This document shows positions 13,207 through 26,501 of a DNA stretch of 64,000 bases, one piece after another; within the stretch, counting starts at the first letter, position 1, and each line of letters opens with the position of its first letter. The notes under the pieces were generated by a model. That model ran no database searches, was not told where the DNA came from, and was given only the letters and a program-made list of their open reading frames with translations. The DNA is from Monomorium pharaonis (taxonomy: Eukaryota; Arthropoda; Insecta; Hymenoptera; Formicidae), in contig NC_050477.1 in the NCBI RefSeq assembly GCF_013373865.1, positions 7,276,869 to 7,340,868 of the forward strand, read 5' to 3'. A program made the position numbers and the translations under genes.

Positions 13207-14844
13207 TCCCCTCTCCATACATCCTGCTCCTCCGCCTCCTCCTCTCTCGTTCTCCTTCACTCGCGCCTCTCGCCGCGCGCTTTGTTTTTCCGCTTTCCAA
13301 CGTTATCGCGCCCTTTATGTTCCCGCTCGGCGTTCCGATGGGCCGCCGTGAAAAAATAGCAAGAATGAGAATATCCGACCGCAGTCGGATTGTGAGAAAA
13401 CAGAGAGAGATCGCGGGATATCGCGTTCTTATATGCATATTACGATGTATCCCGAAACGTGTATCTTTAATCTTTATTCTAGAATTCAAAACACTTACTC
13501 TCTCTTACTCTCTCTTTTGCGAATAGTAATTAAAAATAACAGTCCTTCGTTCACTAGTTAGAACCTAGATCTGAAAGTTATCCCTGCATTCATAATCGTT
13601 CCTAACATTCCAAGGTCTTTTTAATTTTAATTTATCTCTATATGACTTTCATTCAATAAAGTGATCCATAGAGCATCTGATAAACTTAAGGAGCTTTGAA
13701 TAAAATCTGATTATGTATACGGGCATTAAAATCACTAACGTACAATTAAAGCACAAAAATAGAGTTCGGAAAAGAATAATCTTGGGAAAAAAAAAACACT
13801 CAATCTAAGCGCCGGAGGCGCTAATTTCAGGATTATTTGAGGAAGGCGAGATCACGGCTATTTGTTTCTGCGAGACGATTCGATCTTGATTGTTTCATCG
13901 TTAAGTTCAGGCGTATTAGGGACGGTCCATGGAATAAGCTTCCTGGTCTCGAACAGCCTGCATCGATGCCGCTCCAGCGTCGTCGCCGTCACCGGCGTGC
14001 TAGCTGTTGCTAGGTACCACGATATCTGATAGCACAGGAATATCGGCCCCTCCAGCGAATCCAGCAATATCGGGCCTGTATCGACCTGCACCCGGGTGAG
14101 CATCGGTAGACCGAGGTGTCTCTCTTCGCGGATTTTTCAACGTTCTCTTCAAGACCGACTCGTTTCGAAAACCAGCCGTGATTATTAAGTGGCCGAAAGT
14201 GCCACCGAGCCCGACGAGCCGCTTTCGTTTTCAGCCACGGGCTTATTTTCTACGTCGGAGAAGTCCCGTTTTAGCGAGGGAGATATTTCGATGACGCGCG
14301 TCAACGTATGGATACAGTGGAGTGCGTAGAGTCGCGAAGAACACCGCGAGGCGCTTCCGGCGCACGTTCCTGACTAACGAATTGTTTACACCGAAACCTT
14401 GCGGAACTTGCTCTTTCTAAATTTAGCAGAGAAAAAAAATATCCCGGTTTCTCCGTGTATAAGTTTTCCGTCCAGTATTCAGAGCACGACGAAATCTAAT
14501 CAGGTCTACCGCTCGAATGTGCGATGAACTACGTGCGTTCTACTTAGCAATTCGGCGAAGTCGGTACAGGTAATTGTATTCATCGCGTTATAATATAAAA
14601 CAACCAAATCGGAGATCTAGAAATTCTCGGCGGGGAAAGGAAAAAAGGAAGCAGAAAAATCGCGACGTCCTACCGCGGTGTCAGTCGCGCAGGTGTCGGC
14701 GGCTGTGTGCGACGATAGCCGCGCGCGCGATTTTGCGGCGCGCGATCAATCACCGCGCGCTCTCGCTCTCGCCGCGTCGCTCGCTCATTCGCGGCGTAGC
14801 TTCCTGGCGGCGGCAGCCGGCTGCAGCTGCTACCGCGGATGCTG

Positions 14845-14868
14845 TCGCCGCCGCCGCCGCCGCCGCCG
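14845..14868. repeat. (GCC)n trinucleotide repeat
   Basis: Eight perfect GCC units. A related GCG repeat lies at about 14980-15001. They create poly-Ala/Arg frames that are not genes. Confidence 0.85.
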
Positions 14869-15239
14869 TTGCCGCTGCCACTACTAGTAGATGGTGCGAT
14901 ATCGGATGGCGCGCATGCATGTGGGAGTATGTCATTACCGTGACGCCTAGGCAGCGCGACGTGGCGCATTGTGTTTGAGGCCGCGGCGGCGGCGGCGGCG
15001 ACGGAGAAAGAAGCGGGCGTTAGAGGCGGAGGGTAATGTCGGAGGAAGAAGGGAGACCGGCGGCAAGGCGGGGGGGGACGACGGGGCGACGAGGGGAAAC
15101 GGCGACGAGGCACGCTGCGCGTGCGCGCGAGCGTGTGTGCGTGCGCCTCATTAACCAGACGTTCGCGTTCGGCATTCTGGCGAGAGAGAAGGAAGAGGAG
15201 TTGGAAATTGCAGAAGAGGAGGCGGCAAAGGGGCAAGGG

Positions 15240-15286
15240 GGAGGAGGACGAGGAGGACGAGGAGGAGGAGGAGGAGGAGGAGGAGA
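15240..15286. repeat. (GGA)n trinucleotide repeat
   Basis: GGA repeat with two GAC interruptions inside a purine-rich stretch from about 15180. Confidence 0.9.
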
Positions 15287-17569
15287 CGCTGTAGGCCAGG
15301 CAGGGTCGAGTACGAGGCCCGAGCCGGGCCAAGCCAAACCGGGCAGAGCCATGCCGTTTCAGGAGCCGAGCTCTGAATTTCGTGTTTCACTCTCCATCTC
15401 TCGTTTCTCTCTCTTTCTTTCCCTTTCTCATCAACCGTCTCTCTTCGTTAAATGGTGTCTTTTTATCTCTCGCTCTCTCTCTCTCTCTTTCTCCCCTTCA
15501 CAACCCCTTTTCCCTTTGTATCACCACGCCAGGCTCTTTCCCCGGTTTAGCTTTCCCGTATCGGTGAATCAACGAACATACCAGCTGGCCGATCGCGGCC
15601 CACTAAAAGCCCAGAGCCACTGAGAATGGTCCCGCGAACGGAAGGATGATTATACCCGGTGTACCACCCGAGAATCACGTACCGCCCGTTTCACCCGAAT
15701 CGATCGTTTGGAAAGCGTTTAGACTGATCGGTCTCAGCGCCGGTTCGGATTTCAAAAAGGGACTCTCCCGTTGCCGTCGACTGCAGATCCGGCGGCGTTT
15801 TACAATAGAAATCGAGGGGCATACGGGTACTCGAATATATTTAGAAGTTCGCTCCGGGGTGCAACAAACTATAGGCAAACATCGTTTTTACTTCGCTCGA
15901 CTTGTGCAACGTCCGGCCAGAAAATATTCTCCGTGATTAAGATTAATTATGCTTCATCCGCCGATTCTCGGATTTCGAAATTTCGATAATCATTATCGGG
16001 TTCTCTTAGTGAAGTGTTTTAGCCATTCTCTCTGACTTGCTCGACTTAGTCGCAATCGTGTGGTGTACGCGTAAAACGCGTAAAAAGAAAATATTCATCA
16101 TTAATGTGTCGTTTCTCGCAGCTGGCGGATTAAGGATGTATGTGTCACATATCTCAAATATATATCCAAAAATTTATAAACTTTACAAATTGTTCTATTA
16201 TAATGTTTGAGTATCTGTGCAAAATTTGAACATATTTCTATTATTGGTTTAAAATTTATTTTTTTGTTTGCTGTTGTTTCTTACGTAAAATTGCATACTT
16301 ATATTTGCAAATTTGACATGGCATTAGAAATTAGATCAATTTTTTTAGATTTATTAATAAATATATGTGTAAAAGTTTGTTGGATCCGCTTATTTAAAAT
16401 TTATTTACCTAGACCTACAGCAAAATAAAATCATTTTCGCTATATAAGCAAAATTTTTCATTGTTTTCTTCTTTAGAATTGATTTTAGGATCAAAGTTCT
16501 GGTAATCATGACCAAAATTTTTTATCGTTGAGTAGGAAAGAAAAATATATCTCTAACAAACCTGCAGCTTTTAAAAATTTCGATAACTTTCAACTGGTAT
16601 ATTGTAGAGTTGAAATATCATTGAGTGAGATAATGAATATCGCGATCTATGAAGAACGAGCGACGTGGAAACTCGCTCGTGCCCAACTTCGGGGTTCACT
16701 GGACCCCAAAATGATCCTTTAAATACAACGTTCCAACATCATTCACGGATCGGCGCGTCCCGCGTTCACGTTGAGGAACGGCCACGAGCGGTTCCAAGGT
16801 GGGTCGGGCGCTATATAACCTTTTACATCCGCCCCGGTTCGGCGCCGAGTGTAGACACTCTAAAGAGCACGCAATGCGCTCACACACACGCGCCCGCTTT
16901 GTTTCTTTCACACACCACGCGCCACGAAGCCCTATTCTTGCTACGAGCTCACTCGCTCGCTCGCACGCGATGTTCCTTTCTCCGTCGCGCTTAATTTTTC
17001 CCTCTCTTTCCCTCCAGCGCTTTGCTTAGAACCGGGCTCCCGCGGCTACCGTGAGTTTTACGACCCGCCGTGGCGGCGGAAGTTGGAAATTTCGCACGTT
17101 AAAGTAGACACGACGGAACGTGCGCGGGGCGGAGAACAGGGAAAGCCGCCGAGGGACGCCGGCGGGCGCGACCGCGGAAAAGTTAAGAAGATAAGAGCGA
17201 AGGCGACGGCGGAGAGGCTTTTGCGCCTGCCGTCCCCTCCTCCTCCCCCCACCCCCCACCCCCTTCCCCTCGTGTCGTCTGTCTCGCGATAGCGCGGGGT
17301 TAATTCGGTCGAGAGGCGGACGAGGCGGAGAGGGTGGAAACGACGTTGTCGTCGTTGGGGGTGAAGGACGACAGCGGCGCGGTTCGCACCTAGGGCTTCA
17401 GCAACAGGAACGGTAGAGGGGAGAGGGGAGAGAACGAGGGCGGAAGAACGTGGGACGCGTTTAGCGCCGAGGGGATGAATCCAATTACACGCAAACCTCC
17501 GCGTCTACGACCTATTACGTCTCGCTGTCTCTGTCCTATAAGCTGGATAGCGCGAGAGGGCATTCTCTC

Positions 17570-18260
17570 GCTTTTCCTTCTTCCTGCGCGTTCCGTGTTG
17601 CTACTGCTGCTGCTGCTGCTGCGCCTCGGACCGTGGATAGCCGGTACAGTACTGGGCCTTCCTAGACGCGCAGCCGGTTGCTCAGTACGTGCATACGCTT
17701 CCCGTCCTTTCGTCTCTTTCCTTCTCTCTCTCTTTCTCTCTCTCTCGCTCTATCTCTCTGTTGTTCTCTTCCATTCCGTTGCTCTTTATCCCGGCCGCCG
17801 CCGCCGTTGTCGTCGTCGTCGTCGTCGGCGTCGTCGTCGTCACCGTCACCGACGACGATTCCGCGCTCTAACTCGTTTATACGCGGGCGGATTTGCGGCG
17901 CGCCCGTTTTACCCAAGTACGCTCTCACTCCGCAAACGCTCTGCGATTCCTCATCGCGTCGGCCACTTGTCCCTCTCTTGCTCTTTTTTCTGTCGTTTTC
18001 CTTTTCCTCGCATTGCCTCCCCCCTCCCCTCTCTCTCTCTCTCTCGCACTCTTTTTTTCTCTTTCTCTTTCTCTCTCTCTCTCTCTTCACGCGCGTACAG
18101 GGATACACACAACACGCACGCGCTCTTTCTCTCGCTCTCTTTCGGCTTTCCTACCTGCCTGCCCGCCCGCGTTTAACCGGCGCTCGTATTTTAGCGTCCC
18201 TCCGCTCTCCCTCCTTCCTCCCTTCACCGTTCTCGTTCCCTTCCTCCCTCAAACTACGTC
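17570..18260. repeat. Polypyrimidine-biased domain (plus strand)
   Basis: Mostly C and T on the plus strand, with CT runs near 17725-17760 and 18030-18085, and an included CG-rich GTC/GCC repeat at 17794-17857. Confidence 0.6.
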
Positions 18261-18370
18261 GGCGAAGCAACAAATTCCGCGACCCTCCAATTACCCCGGG
18301 GTCGGGAGTTTTGGCCAACCGTTTTTAGATTTAAATGTCCGTGTTCCGACTTCTTTCAGGGCGCCACGAA

Positions 18371-18456
18371 CCGCCGCAGCCGTCGCCGCCGCCGCCGCCG
18401 CCACCGCTGCCGCCGCCACCGCCGCCGCCGCCACCATCGCCACGGCCACCGCCACC
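18371..18456. repeat. (CCG)n trinucleotide repeat
   Basis: Imperfect CCG/CCA repeat. It encodes spurious poly-Pro, poly-Ala or poly-Arg depending on frame and strand. Confidence 0.85.
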
Positions 18457-20085
18457 GTGGGACGCCGCCTGGAAATCGATGGTCCCGTCGCCCTACGTGG
18501 AACTCGTTCGCGCGAACTCGCCGGTGGTGAATCGAATGGAACGGAAGCGCCACCGGCGTGAATAACGACGAGAGACCGGTCGCAGAAATCGTTTCCCGAG
18601 ATCCGGCACAAGTATCGCTGCATTTAATTAGTAATTTCTTCTGCTTATTAATTCGCAAATGATGAAACGAAATCCCATCTACCAACACAAAGCTCCGAAA
18701 TGTACGTGTATGACGATACATGTATTTAATCAGCGGACGCAATATGTATTAATTAGCAGTATATTAATTATTGTATGTGCGAATATGTTTAACTTTCCAT
18801 GTATGTCATTTCACTCTACGACGACTACGCTTCCAAACTGGTACGCTTGAGCAAATTTTAACAAACAATCCGCTTTAGAAAAATATCTTGATCTTTAAAA
18901 TTTCAGGTTGGTTCTTCGACAAACTGATTTCGATGAACAATATTAGTAATATCTTTTGTATAACCTTAATTATACATCACGATAAAAAACGCGCATACTC
19001 TGCGTTTTAATTTATTAAGAAAGTAATATATTTTATCTATAATTTTTAAGAAAAAGCAAAGCTTTAAAATACAATCGCAATCTTTATAACAGACTAATGA
19101 AAATTCTGTAGACATTCGACGATTAGATACTTCTTGTAATGAGATATACACGACAATTATTGTATTTCGACAATTTTGCGTTCTGTTGTTCTGTACAATT
19201 AATTAATAAAGAAATTTGAATATACTGTTCTTGAATTTCATTGAAATTAATTACAGCCTGCATATGAACCGCCATAGCGGAGAGAAGTTTTACTTCTCCA
19301 AAAAGCATGCATTATAAAAATCTTCATATCTCGTATAAGTTATAATTTGTTTCTATTGTGCAAATTAAATTTTGGAACTTTCGAATGAAAGGCAGATTAT
19401 GGATTTCGGATTAATAAAAAAATTTGCTGTGACGCGAGCTTCATTTTTCCGACGCTGAAAAAACATCCCCCGGTAACTATATTCTCGAGCCACGAATACG
19501 AAAACAAAACTGCAGTATATTTCTAACGTTTTTTAGAAGCAAAATAAAACGCCGGCTTCGGAAATAACTCGATACTTTCTCAGGGTGCTTCGAATAAGTA
19601 ACATTTTGGGGACAAAGTGTTTTCTCGACAACAGATTACGATGGCCGTAGTAGACTCGTTGAAAATCGCCCAGCTGCGTGACTCTGTGTGGCGCGGCGAG
19701 TTTTCGCTCGTTTCACGCTGGCTGCAAAAGAAAACGAGCGAAACGAGAGGCGGGCCAAGTACCAGCCGGCGGCGGCTGCTGCTGCTGCTGCTGTTGCTGC
19801 TGCCGCCGCTGCTCTCCTCCGCTTCACTCCGCGCCGCGTACGTCCCGAGAATTCGAAGAAAGTTCGTCGCGGTCGGTTAAATAGTCGAAGAAAATTGCGG
19901 CGCGCCGGGAAGGCGCGCTCCGTTTCGTACCGCGGCGACAGATCGCGGCGGGCGTATCGATCGCGGGTTCGTCGCCGCAACACGGCCGAGGAAGGAATAA
20001 TATCTCGCCGGGAGCGGTCTCTCGCTTCGCGGCGTGAAAATCGATCATGTCGCCGCGATGGTGAGACCGTCCGTCCGGAACGGAA

Positions 20086-20109
20086 CGGCCCGGCCCGGCC
20101 CGGCCCGGC
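20086..20109. repeat. (CGGCC)n pentanucleotide repeat
   Basis: Nearly five perfect CGGCC units, the second GC-only pentanucleotide array in the window. Confidence 0.85.
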
Positions 20110-22026
20110 TCGGCCCCGCCGCGCTTATCCCGCCGGCGGATCAAAAAGGAAAGAAGCGGAACGACGAAGTGCCGACTCACGCGGCGCGCTATCTGACGGG
20201 ACAATCGATATCGCTGTCGAGGGAGATAATTCCGGGCGGCAGCGACGACGACGGCGACGACGGCGACGAGAACTGCACATTCGGGCCCGATAACTACCCG
20301 CGCGTTTATCGTTTATACGTATTGCAGGCCGTCTAGCGCGCGATAACGCTTTTATAGGTAGACGACGCTCTCTTGCGTCATGAAAGTGTCGAATAAGGTG
20401 TTATCGAGTATCGATTTGATTATCGGGAGAAAGGGAGCCAATGATAGTCCTATCGCGAAGAAGAAGAAGAAGCGATTTTAGTCGATCGCCCCGACAGGCG
20501 TGAAAACTCGAGTTTTTTTTATTTTTATTTTTTTTATTTATAAAAACGCGTTCCCACGTAAACGTACGAAAAAAACAATCACGCAAATTCGACGTGGGGA
20601 TAATCGCGCGTGGCGGAGTGATCGCGATTACGGGTCCGGCCGTAATTTTCGAGCGGTGCGTTTTATTGCGGAACCCGATCCATAAACGCGCGGTTAATTG
20701 CACCGCTCGAGTGATTAGTTCGACGGAGCAAGCACGCGTAGCGCTCGCCTACGCACACGTTCGCACCCGTTCGACGACAGGATTTGCGGCCTGCGGAAAC
20801 TGCCGGGACCGATTGGCCGGCCTGGCATTTCGCAAGCCTTTCAATGTATTCCGGACGCGACGCGCGCTACGCAAAGCAGGCCGGGCGAAGATTCGAAAGA
20901 CACCGATTTACTTGCCTTAATGAAGAGAGCAACGGCGACGACCGGGGGCCAATCGGCGGCGCGAACCCAGCTAGAATCCTAATACCCCGGGCCGGTCACG
21001 TGCAGGCTGACAAAACAAACTGCCGGTCGGGCAGGAAACGGAGGGGGAAGGGGGGAAAGGGCGACGGCATTTGCCGAAAATCCACGCGGCCGAGAGGGAA
21101 CACAATGGACCTCCAGTTGACCACGATCAATGAGAGTACCCGGAATCCATCCTCGGCACATAAACGGTCCGCCACCTCTTTTCCAAAAAGCCGACGATCC
21201 CGGGGTCTCGTGGGTCCGCGTGGACCTAATACGTTCTATCGTCGGAGACCGGGCCGATGATTCGGGGACTTCACGATGGGATTAGGCAAGCCTCTTCGAT
21301 CGACGGTTTACGCCGTTTCGAGCTCTCCTATTATGTCGGAACGTACCAACGGCGCGGTGCGGCGGTGTGTGTCGCCATATGGAGCGGCCGCAGTCGGACG
21401 CTCCATAAATAGAGATTTCGAAGTTACGTCGAAGAACGGCGTCTAAAGTGTGCGCGAGCAATAAAATATTTACGTACGTATACGTATATGCGGCTTTCGC
21501 GCAAACGTATCTCAGTATGACATAACGTCTCGGATTGCGTTTTTCCGTAACGTTCTAAAAGAAGACGTTAAGACGGACGAGCTCCGAATTGCACATTAAA
21601 TATTTTCCGATTCTTTCATTTTCTAAAAATGACGCGCTTTATTTTTGCATCGTATGTCTTCCGGCGTGAGATGCACGCTGGAAACTCAGTTTTCGCGTTG
21701 CACGGTAAGCTGAAAGGTTCGAAATATAGAACGTTTAACGAACCTTCGACGAAGCCTCGATGAAGAGATGACAGTATCACTTTCGAGAGAAGCCGGTCTA
21801 CGCTTCCGGTAGCCACGGCCCATAAATTGGTACAGCGTGCACACCGTGAAGCACCCTCGGTGGTGTTTATAGCGGCGGATAACAAAGAAAGTAACAGAAA
21901 CGCCGAAGTGGTAAGAGAGGCACGGCTAATTGGCCGTGGATACCGGATACCGGGTGCGAGGAGTTTCACTCGAGAGCTCGTTTCTCTCTCTCTTTCTCTC
22001 TCTCTCTTTCTCTCTGTCGCATGCTA

Positions 22027-22054
22027 CGCTCGCTCGCTCGCTCGCTCGCTCGCT
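22027..22054. repeat. (GCTC)n tetranucleotide repeat
   Basis: Seven GCTC units, directly after CT-rich sequence. Confidence 0.85.
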
Positions 22055-23031
22055 CTCGCCGTTCTCGTCTTTCCCGTACGCTGCATTCACTTCGGTTCCG
22101 ACGATCGCCGTCCCCGGGGAGCCGGGAAAACGTGTGCCGGATGCTCTAGTGAGCCTTCGTACTGACTCGTCGACTCGAAAGGCCGGTCGCCTCGGGGATT
22201 CGAACAATCGCGCGACATCGAGGAAGAGACTTGATCATCGCGACAATAATACCTGCGATATGAAAGATGTGATATTTTGCGATGTAAAAATAAAAAAGGT
22301 ACTGCTTGAGAAGTAGAAGGCAACTCTTGAAATTCTTCGGAAATATTTGTGACCTCGCGATACGGAACGTGTTAAATATTAATTGAAATGATTGACACAC
22401 AATTTTTGACGTAAAAAGAGCGTTTCCTTTTTAATGTGTTACTCTGATGCGTTACTTTAAATAACATTCGTTTATATCATAATAATATTCATTTATATCA
22501 ACACTCGACGAATGTTTTAAATTTTGAAAACGGTTTATGGAGCACTAAAAAGATGAATACAAATATCAAATCACTGCTCTAAAGTGATTAGACTAATGTA
22601 ATCTGTTCCGTGCGTGATACAAGCAGTCTTTAAAATATAAACTCTGAGACGTTTTTATAAAACATAATCTCACGGTTATTAAAAGCAAGATAGTGAACAA
22701 TGTGTACACGATCAATATATTTTTGATAATTGATGTAAGAACAATAATTACATCTATTTTGTCAGGTTTATAGATTTTTCTCACAAAGCATATAGAATAA
22801 TTACAATAAGTAAATGCAACATTATTTCATATTAATATAAAATTAAATGTAGTCATAAACAAATGTTTTTTACAAGTGAGCTGTGCAATTGTCGATAAAT
22901 CTCTTTAAACGTCCAACTCGTCCAACTCTTCTCTTCCTCCTTCCTCCTTTTCCGAATCCGCTATAATTCGCGCGATAATCTTTCGAAATCACGTCATTCC
23001 TCGAAATTCTGAAGGGCACCCATCGATTCCG

Positions 23032-23033
<2 letters not shown>

Positions 23034-23069
<36 letters not shown>
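23034..23069. repeat. (GA)n microsatellite
   Basis: Eighteen uninterrupted GA units at the AT-rich to GC-rich transition. Confidence 0.95.
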
Positions 23070-23073
<4 letters not shown>

Positions 23074-23822
23074 TAATCTCAGTGGTAGGTATCGCAAGCG
23101 ATACGGCAAATTCAGAGTATCCCACGGGGAGCAGCGATCCTCATTCCTCTCCGCGCGGCGGTTCTCGGATGGGACCGCGAGTACGGGTAAGTAGTTCGGG
23201 AGCTTATTTGTAGTGAAGGGAGTCGGGCGCGCGCGCTCGTTGGAAAGGGGTCGATACGTATCGCGATTTGCCGCGCTGCCGGGTTATCGGATGGGTATAT
23301 CGGTCGGCGAGAACGGGGAGGGATCGCTCTGTCTCGAACTCCCCACCGACTCGACTCCTGGCCTACGTCGCTCTAAGCACCTAAAGCGCCCACGTCCACA
23401 TCATCGGGTGTCAGGCCGCCTACGGTAGATAAGGATCATCAAGGCGTGCTCTATCGGTCTCATATCTCCGGCCACCCTAACTCCAACAGTCTCTCTCTCT
23501 GGCGCGCGCTTTTGGCTTCGGTCTCTTCTCTCGAGACATCAGCGACGGGAGAAGATCGTAGAATACGGCTCCTCAGGGAAAAGTGAGCGAGAGGGAGCGA
23601 GAAATGAGAGTGAGAAGAGTGGAAAAAGAGAAGAGTAAAAGAAGAAGGGAGAAAGAGGACGGAAGGCACCCGTTGATGTTCGCGCCCGGAACGAACGAGA
23701 AGAGAAGGACGGAAGGTTCTCCGCGTCGCACGTCGTTGCACAGACGAACCGAGGGACATGGAGTCTATTTTTGTCGGGTGGCTGTGGCGGTGGCGGGACA
23801 AAAAGCCTGCGGCTTCCACCCC

Positions 23823-23869
23823 GGACCTCTCTCTTTCCCTTTTTTCTCTCCGTCCCTCTCTTTCTCTTT

Positions 23870-23901
<32 letters not shown>

Positions 23902-24655
23902 CTGCCACTTTTCCCTACATTTCCCTCTTCGTCCCACGCTTTCGTCCGCTTACCGTTTTCTTTTCTTCCCTTTCGCCACGCGGCGGTCTCTCTCTCTCTC
24001 TCTCTCTCTCCCTCGTTCTTTTTTTCTCTTCCCGCTACGCCTCTTTTTGTGCCACCGCACAGCCCCGGTTCGTCCCTGTCTCGCGCCCGCTTCCCTCTTT
24101 ATCCGACACGCGCAATTTCCCCATCTCTTTTTCTCCCTTTCTCCATCGTTCTTCCTCCGCCTCTCCTGCTCCCGAACCACCTCCGTTGCTTTTTCGCCGA
24201 TACTCCCCGTCTCCCTTTCTCTTCGACGTGCAAACCGATCGCGCACGCGAGCGAGCGAATGAGAACAACTACGTAGAGAACGACGAGGAGAGATAGAGAC
24301 AAAGAGAGAGAGAGAGAGAGGGTATCCGAATACCGTATACATGAGCGAGCGAAAACGCGCCGCGGGAGAGCCGGCCGGAGAGAAAGAGAGGAGAAGTGGG
24401 ACCGGAGGAGGGATGTACCGGCGAAGAGCGATGGGATACGCCGCGGGCGGAAAGAGGAAGAGGAAGGAGAGAAGCGCGGCGGTGTGGATGCTAAAGCGCG
24501 GACGTGCAAGCGGGACGCCGCGCCGGCGAACGGGCGGAACGTGAGATAAAGCGCGATAGAGAGGGAGCAAGATAGATAGATCGGGGGAGAGCAAGGGAGA
24601 TACAGAGGGAAAAGAGAGAAAAAGATAGAACGGGGCGACGGGCGGAGGCGAGCAG
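23823..24655. repeat. Polypyrimidine-to-polypurine switch domain
   Basis: The plus strand is pyrimidine-dominated from about 23823 to 24230, with CT runs near 23875-23895 and 23990-24010. From about 24250 to 24655 it is purine-dominated, with a GA run near 24302-24320. Confidence 0.65.
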
Positions 24656-25166
24656 GTTGGGGGAAAAAGGCCGAGGCTCCCTCGGCGGCCCGCTACTAAT
24701 TGCCGCCGGCCGCGGTTACGTGCCGCGCGTTATAGCCGCCGGAGTGTGCGAGCGTGCGAGGGGGGGGCCAGAACCGGGGGCCGGCTGGGACCCCAGAACT
24801 CAGCCGCCCAGAACGTTCAGCCGGCCCCCGGCTTCTCGGCGCAACGCGGCGCGTATACGCGCGCTCTCGATCCCCGCGCGCTTTCGTTCCGCGTAACCGG
24901 CGCATGAACAGCGAGCCTGTATGTCGGCCGGTATGCGTGCCATCGGCAGAATCTCGTCGCAACGGCGAAATTCGTCCCGCTACCGGAGGCATTCCGGCCG
25001 CGGTTCTAACGGATGCGCGCCCCGCAGGCTCCCCGCCGATGGGAACGCGTCGGGACGAAACGAGGCGGAAATTTAGCGGATAGATCCGACGCGAATCCAA
25101 TTGGCGCGTACGGTACGGGATCGACGCTGCGCGTTACGCGAGGAAACTTTAATGCCCCGTCTGTCG

Positions 25167-25278
25167 ACAATGAGTCGTTAGTCGTTGGTCGTAAGAAATC
25201 TAGCCAATCACGGTTGATCTTAGAGAAGAATAAGCAAACATGATTGGTTAAATTTTCTTACGACCAACGACCCATTGT
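25167..25278. repeat. Long hairpin, probable MITE remnant
   Basis: The left arm (25167-25210) and right arm (25241-25278) are inverted copies sharing ACAATGRGTCGTT, GGTCGTAAGAAA and CCAATCA, separated by a loop of about 30 nt. The central 18 bp (25181-25198 against 25254-25271) are perfectly complementary. The left arm has a 7-bp internal duplication (GTCGTTA/GTCGTTG). The size and near-complete palindrome fit a miniature inverted-repeat transposable element or a hairpin RNA precursor. Target-site duplications are not clear. Confidence 0.6.
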
Positions 25279-26460
25279 AAACGAGACTTAAGCATGTCTC
25301 ACGTTTCCGTGTCGCGTTTTATCACCTTTTCTTCTAATAACATTCTGAAAGTAAAATTCCACGCATTGTCAAATACATCTTGTCCCTCAATATTCTTGTT
25401 AACAAAAAAGAAATTATTCGAAATCTTATTTTTGTCATCAATCTGTCATCGAACAATTCTGTATAAATGACGACTTAACGCGTGGAATGTTAGAGTTGTG
25501 AAAGGAAAAATTATTTTAGAATAGTACTTTAACGCGGTGCGAGGTGTCATCTTGTAGACGTCCGTTAATTTTTCAAGCGGAGGATATGCATTCCTAGCGG
25601 TATTCCGGGGATGAACGAGAAACTCCGCTTCTGTTAGTTCATTTACACCGTAAGCGTACCGAGTTAAGGCCCGGAAATCCAGGTTGCAGCGTCGTATTTC
25701 ACGCTACCGTGGCTGCTCCGCCGCATCCACACCGTTCGTCCTATCCGTATACCCGGTACAACGAGTTTGTTTCAATGCCCGGCGAATTTCGCGTCGTTCC
25801 GCTTTCTTCGCAGATTGTGCCGCGACGAAACAATTCATCCCTCCCTGGACTCTCGCGCTCCTCTCGGGTTCCCCCCCCCCCCCTTCCAAATACAACGACG
25901 CCGTATGTTAACCCTTTTACAATCGTACATTTTAATCTCTTTAAAAGAATAACGAGGCTTAGCATATTCTCGATACTCTGTGCCAAATCTCATTCCTTGT
26001 AACGCTAACAAACAAATCACAGTTGAAACGCTTCTTTATTTTAGCGGTTAGACATTTGTTTTTAGAGAAATCGAGGTTCCATTTTAACGCGATAGAAAAT
26101 TCCTCGGACAAATATTCAGAGTCGAATTCGTAGATTTATTTTATACTTGGATTTGTGGAAATTGCACCGCAAAATTCGAATCTGGTCGAAGGGGTGCTTG
26201 AAATAAATCGAGAGACGAACGTACGCATTACATAACAATGTGGCAAATCGGCGGCTCTCAATTCTAGCTGGACGAATATGCGCGTTCGGTGTAACGAAGG
26301 GGTTAATCTCGTGGTATTAGCTCAAGCACACGAACGAAGAGCGTGCACTTTGGTTATCGATACGGAGATAACAGCGATAACAATCTTTACTCAACATTAC
26401 AGTCGAGATAACGCTGTAGACATGGCCTAGCCTCTCCATAAGTCGTGCCTCCCCCATTTC

Positions 26461-26464
26461 TCTT

Positions 26465-26501
<37 letters not shown>
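26461..26501. repeat. (CT)n microsatellite
   Basis: CT run with a perfect core at 26475-26501. Confidence 0.9.

Larger units (their letters stand above)
9736..25140. other. Non-coding region with alternating AT- and GC-rich blocks
   Basis: No supportable gene. AT-rich blocks lie at about 9740-10000, 10330-10900, 11800-12300, 13500-13850, 16100-16650, 18600-19500 and 22250-22900. The intervening CpG-rich blocks carry microsatellites listed separately. GCC/CCG repeats at 14.8-15.0 and 18.37-18.46 kb and GTC repeats at 17.8 kb create Ala-, Pro- or Ser-rich spurious frames on both strands. A poly-A run lies at about 12057-12072. Confidence 0.6.

Noticed and set aside
13858..14103. 81-codon minus-strand frame of mixed composition
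   Set aside because: It reads somewhat like protein but has no recognised motif and no clear splice sites in a consistent frame. Kept only as a possible exon to test with transcripts.
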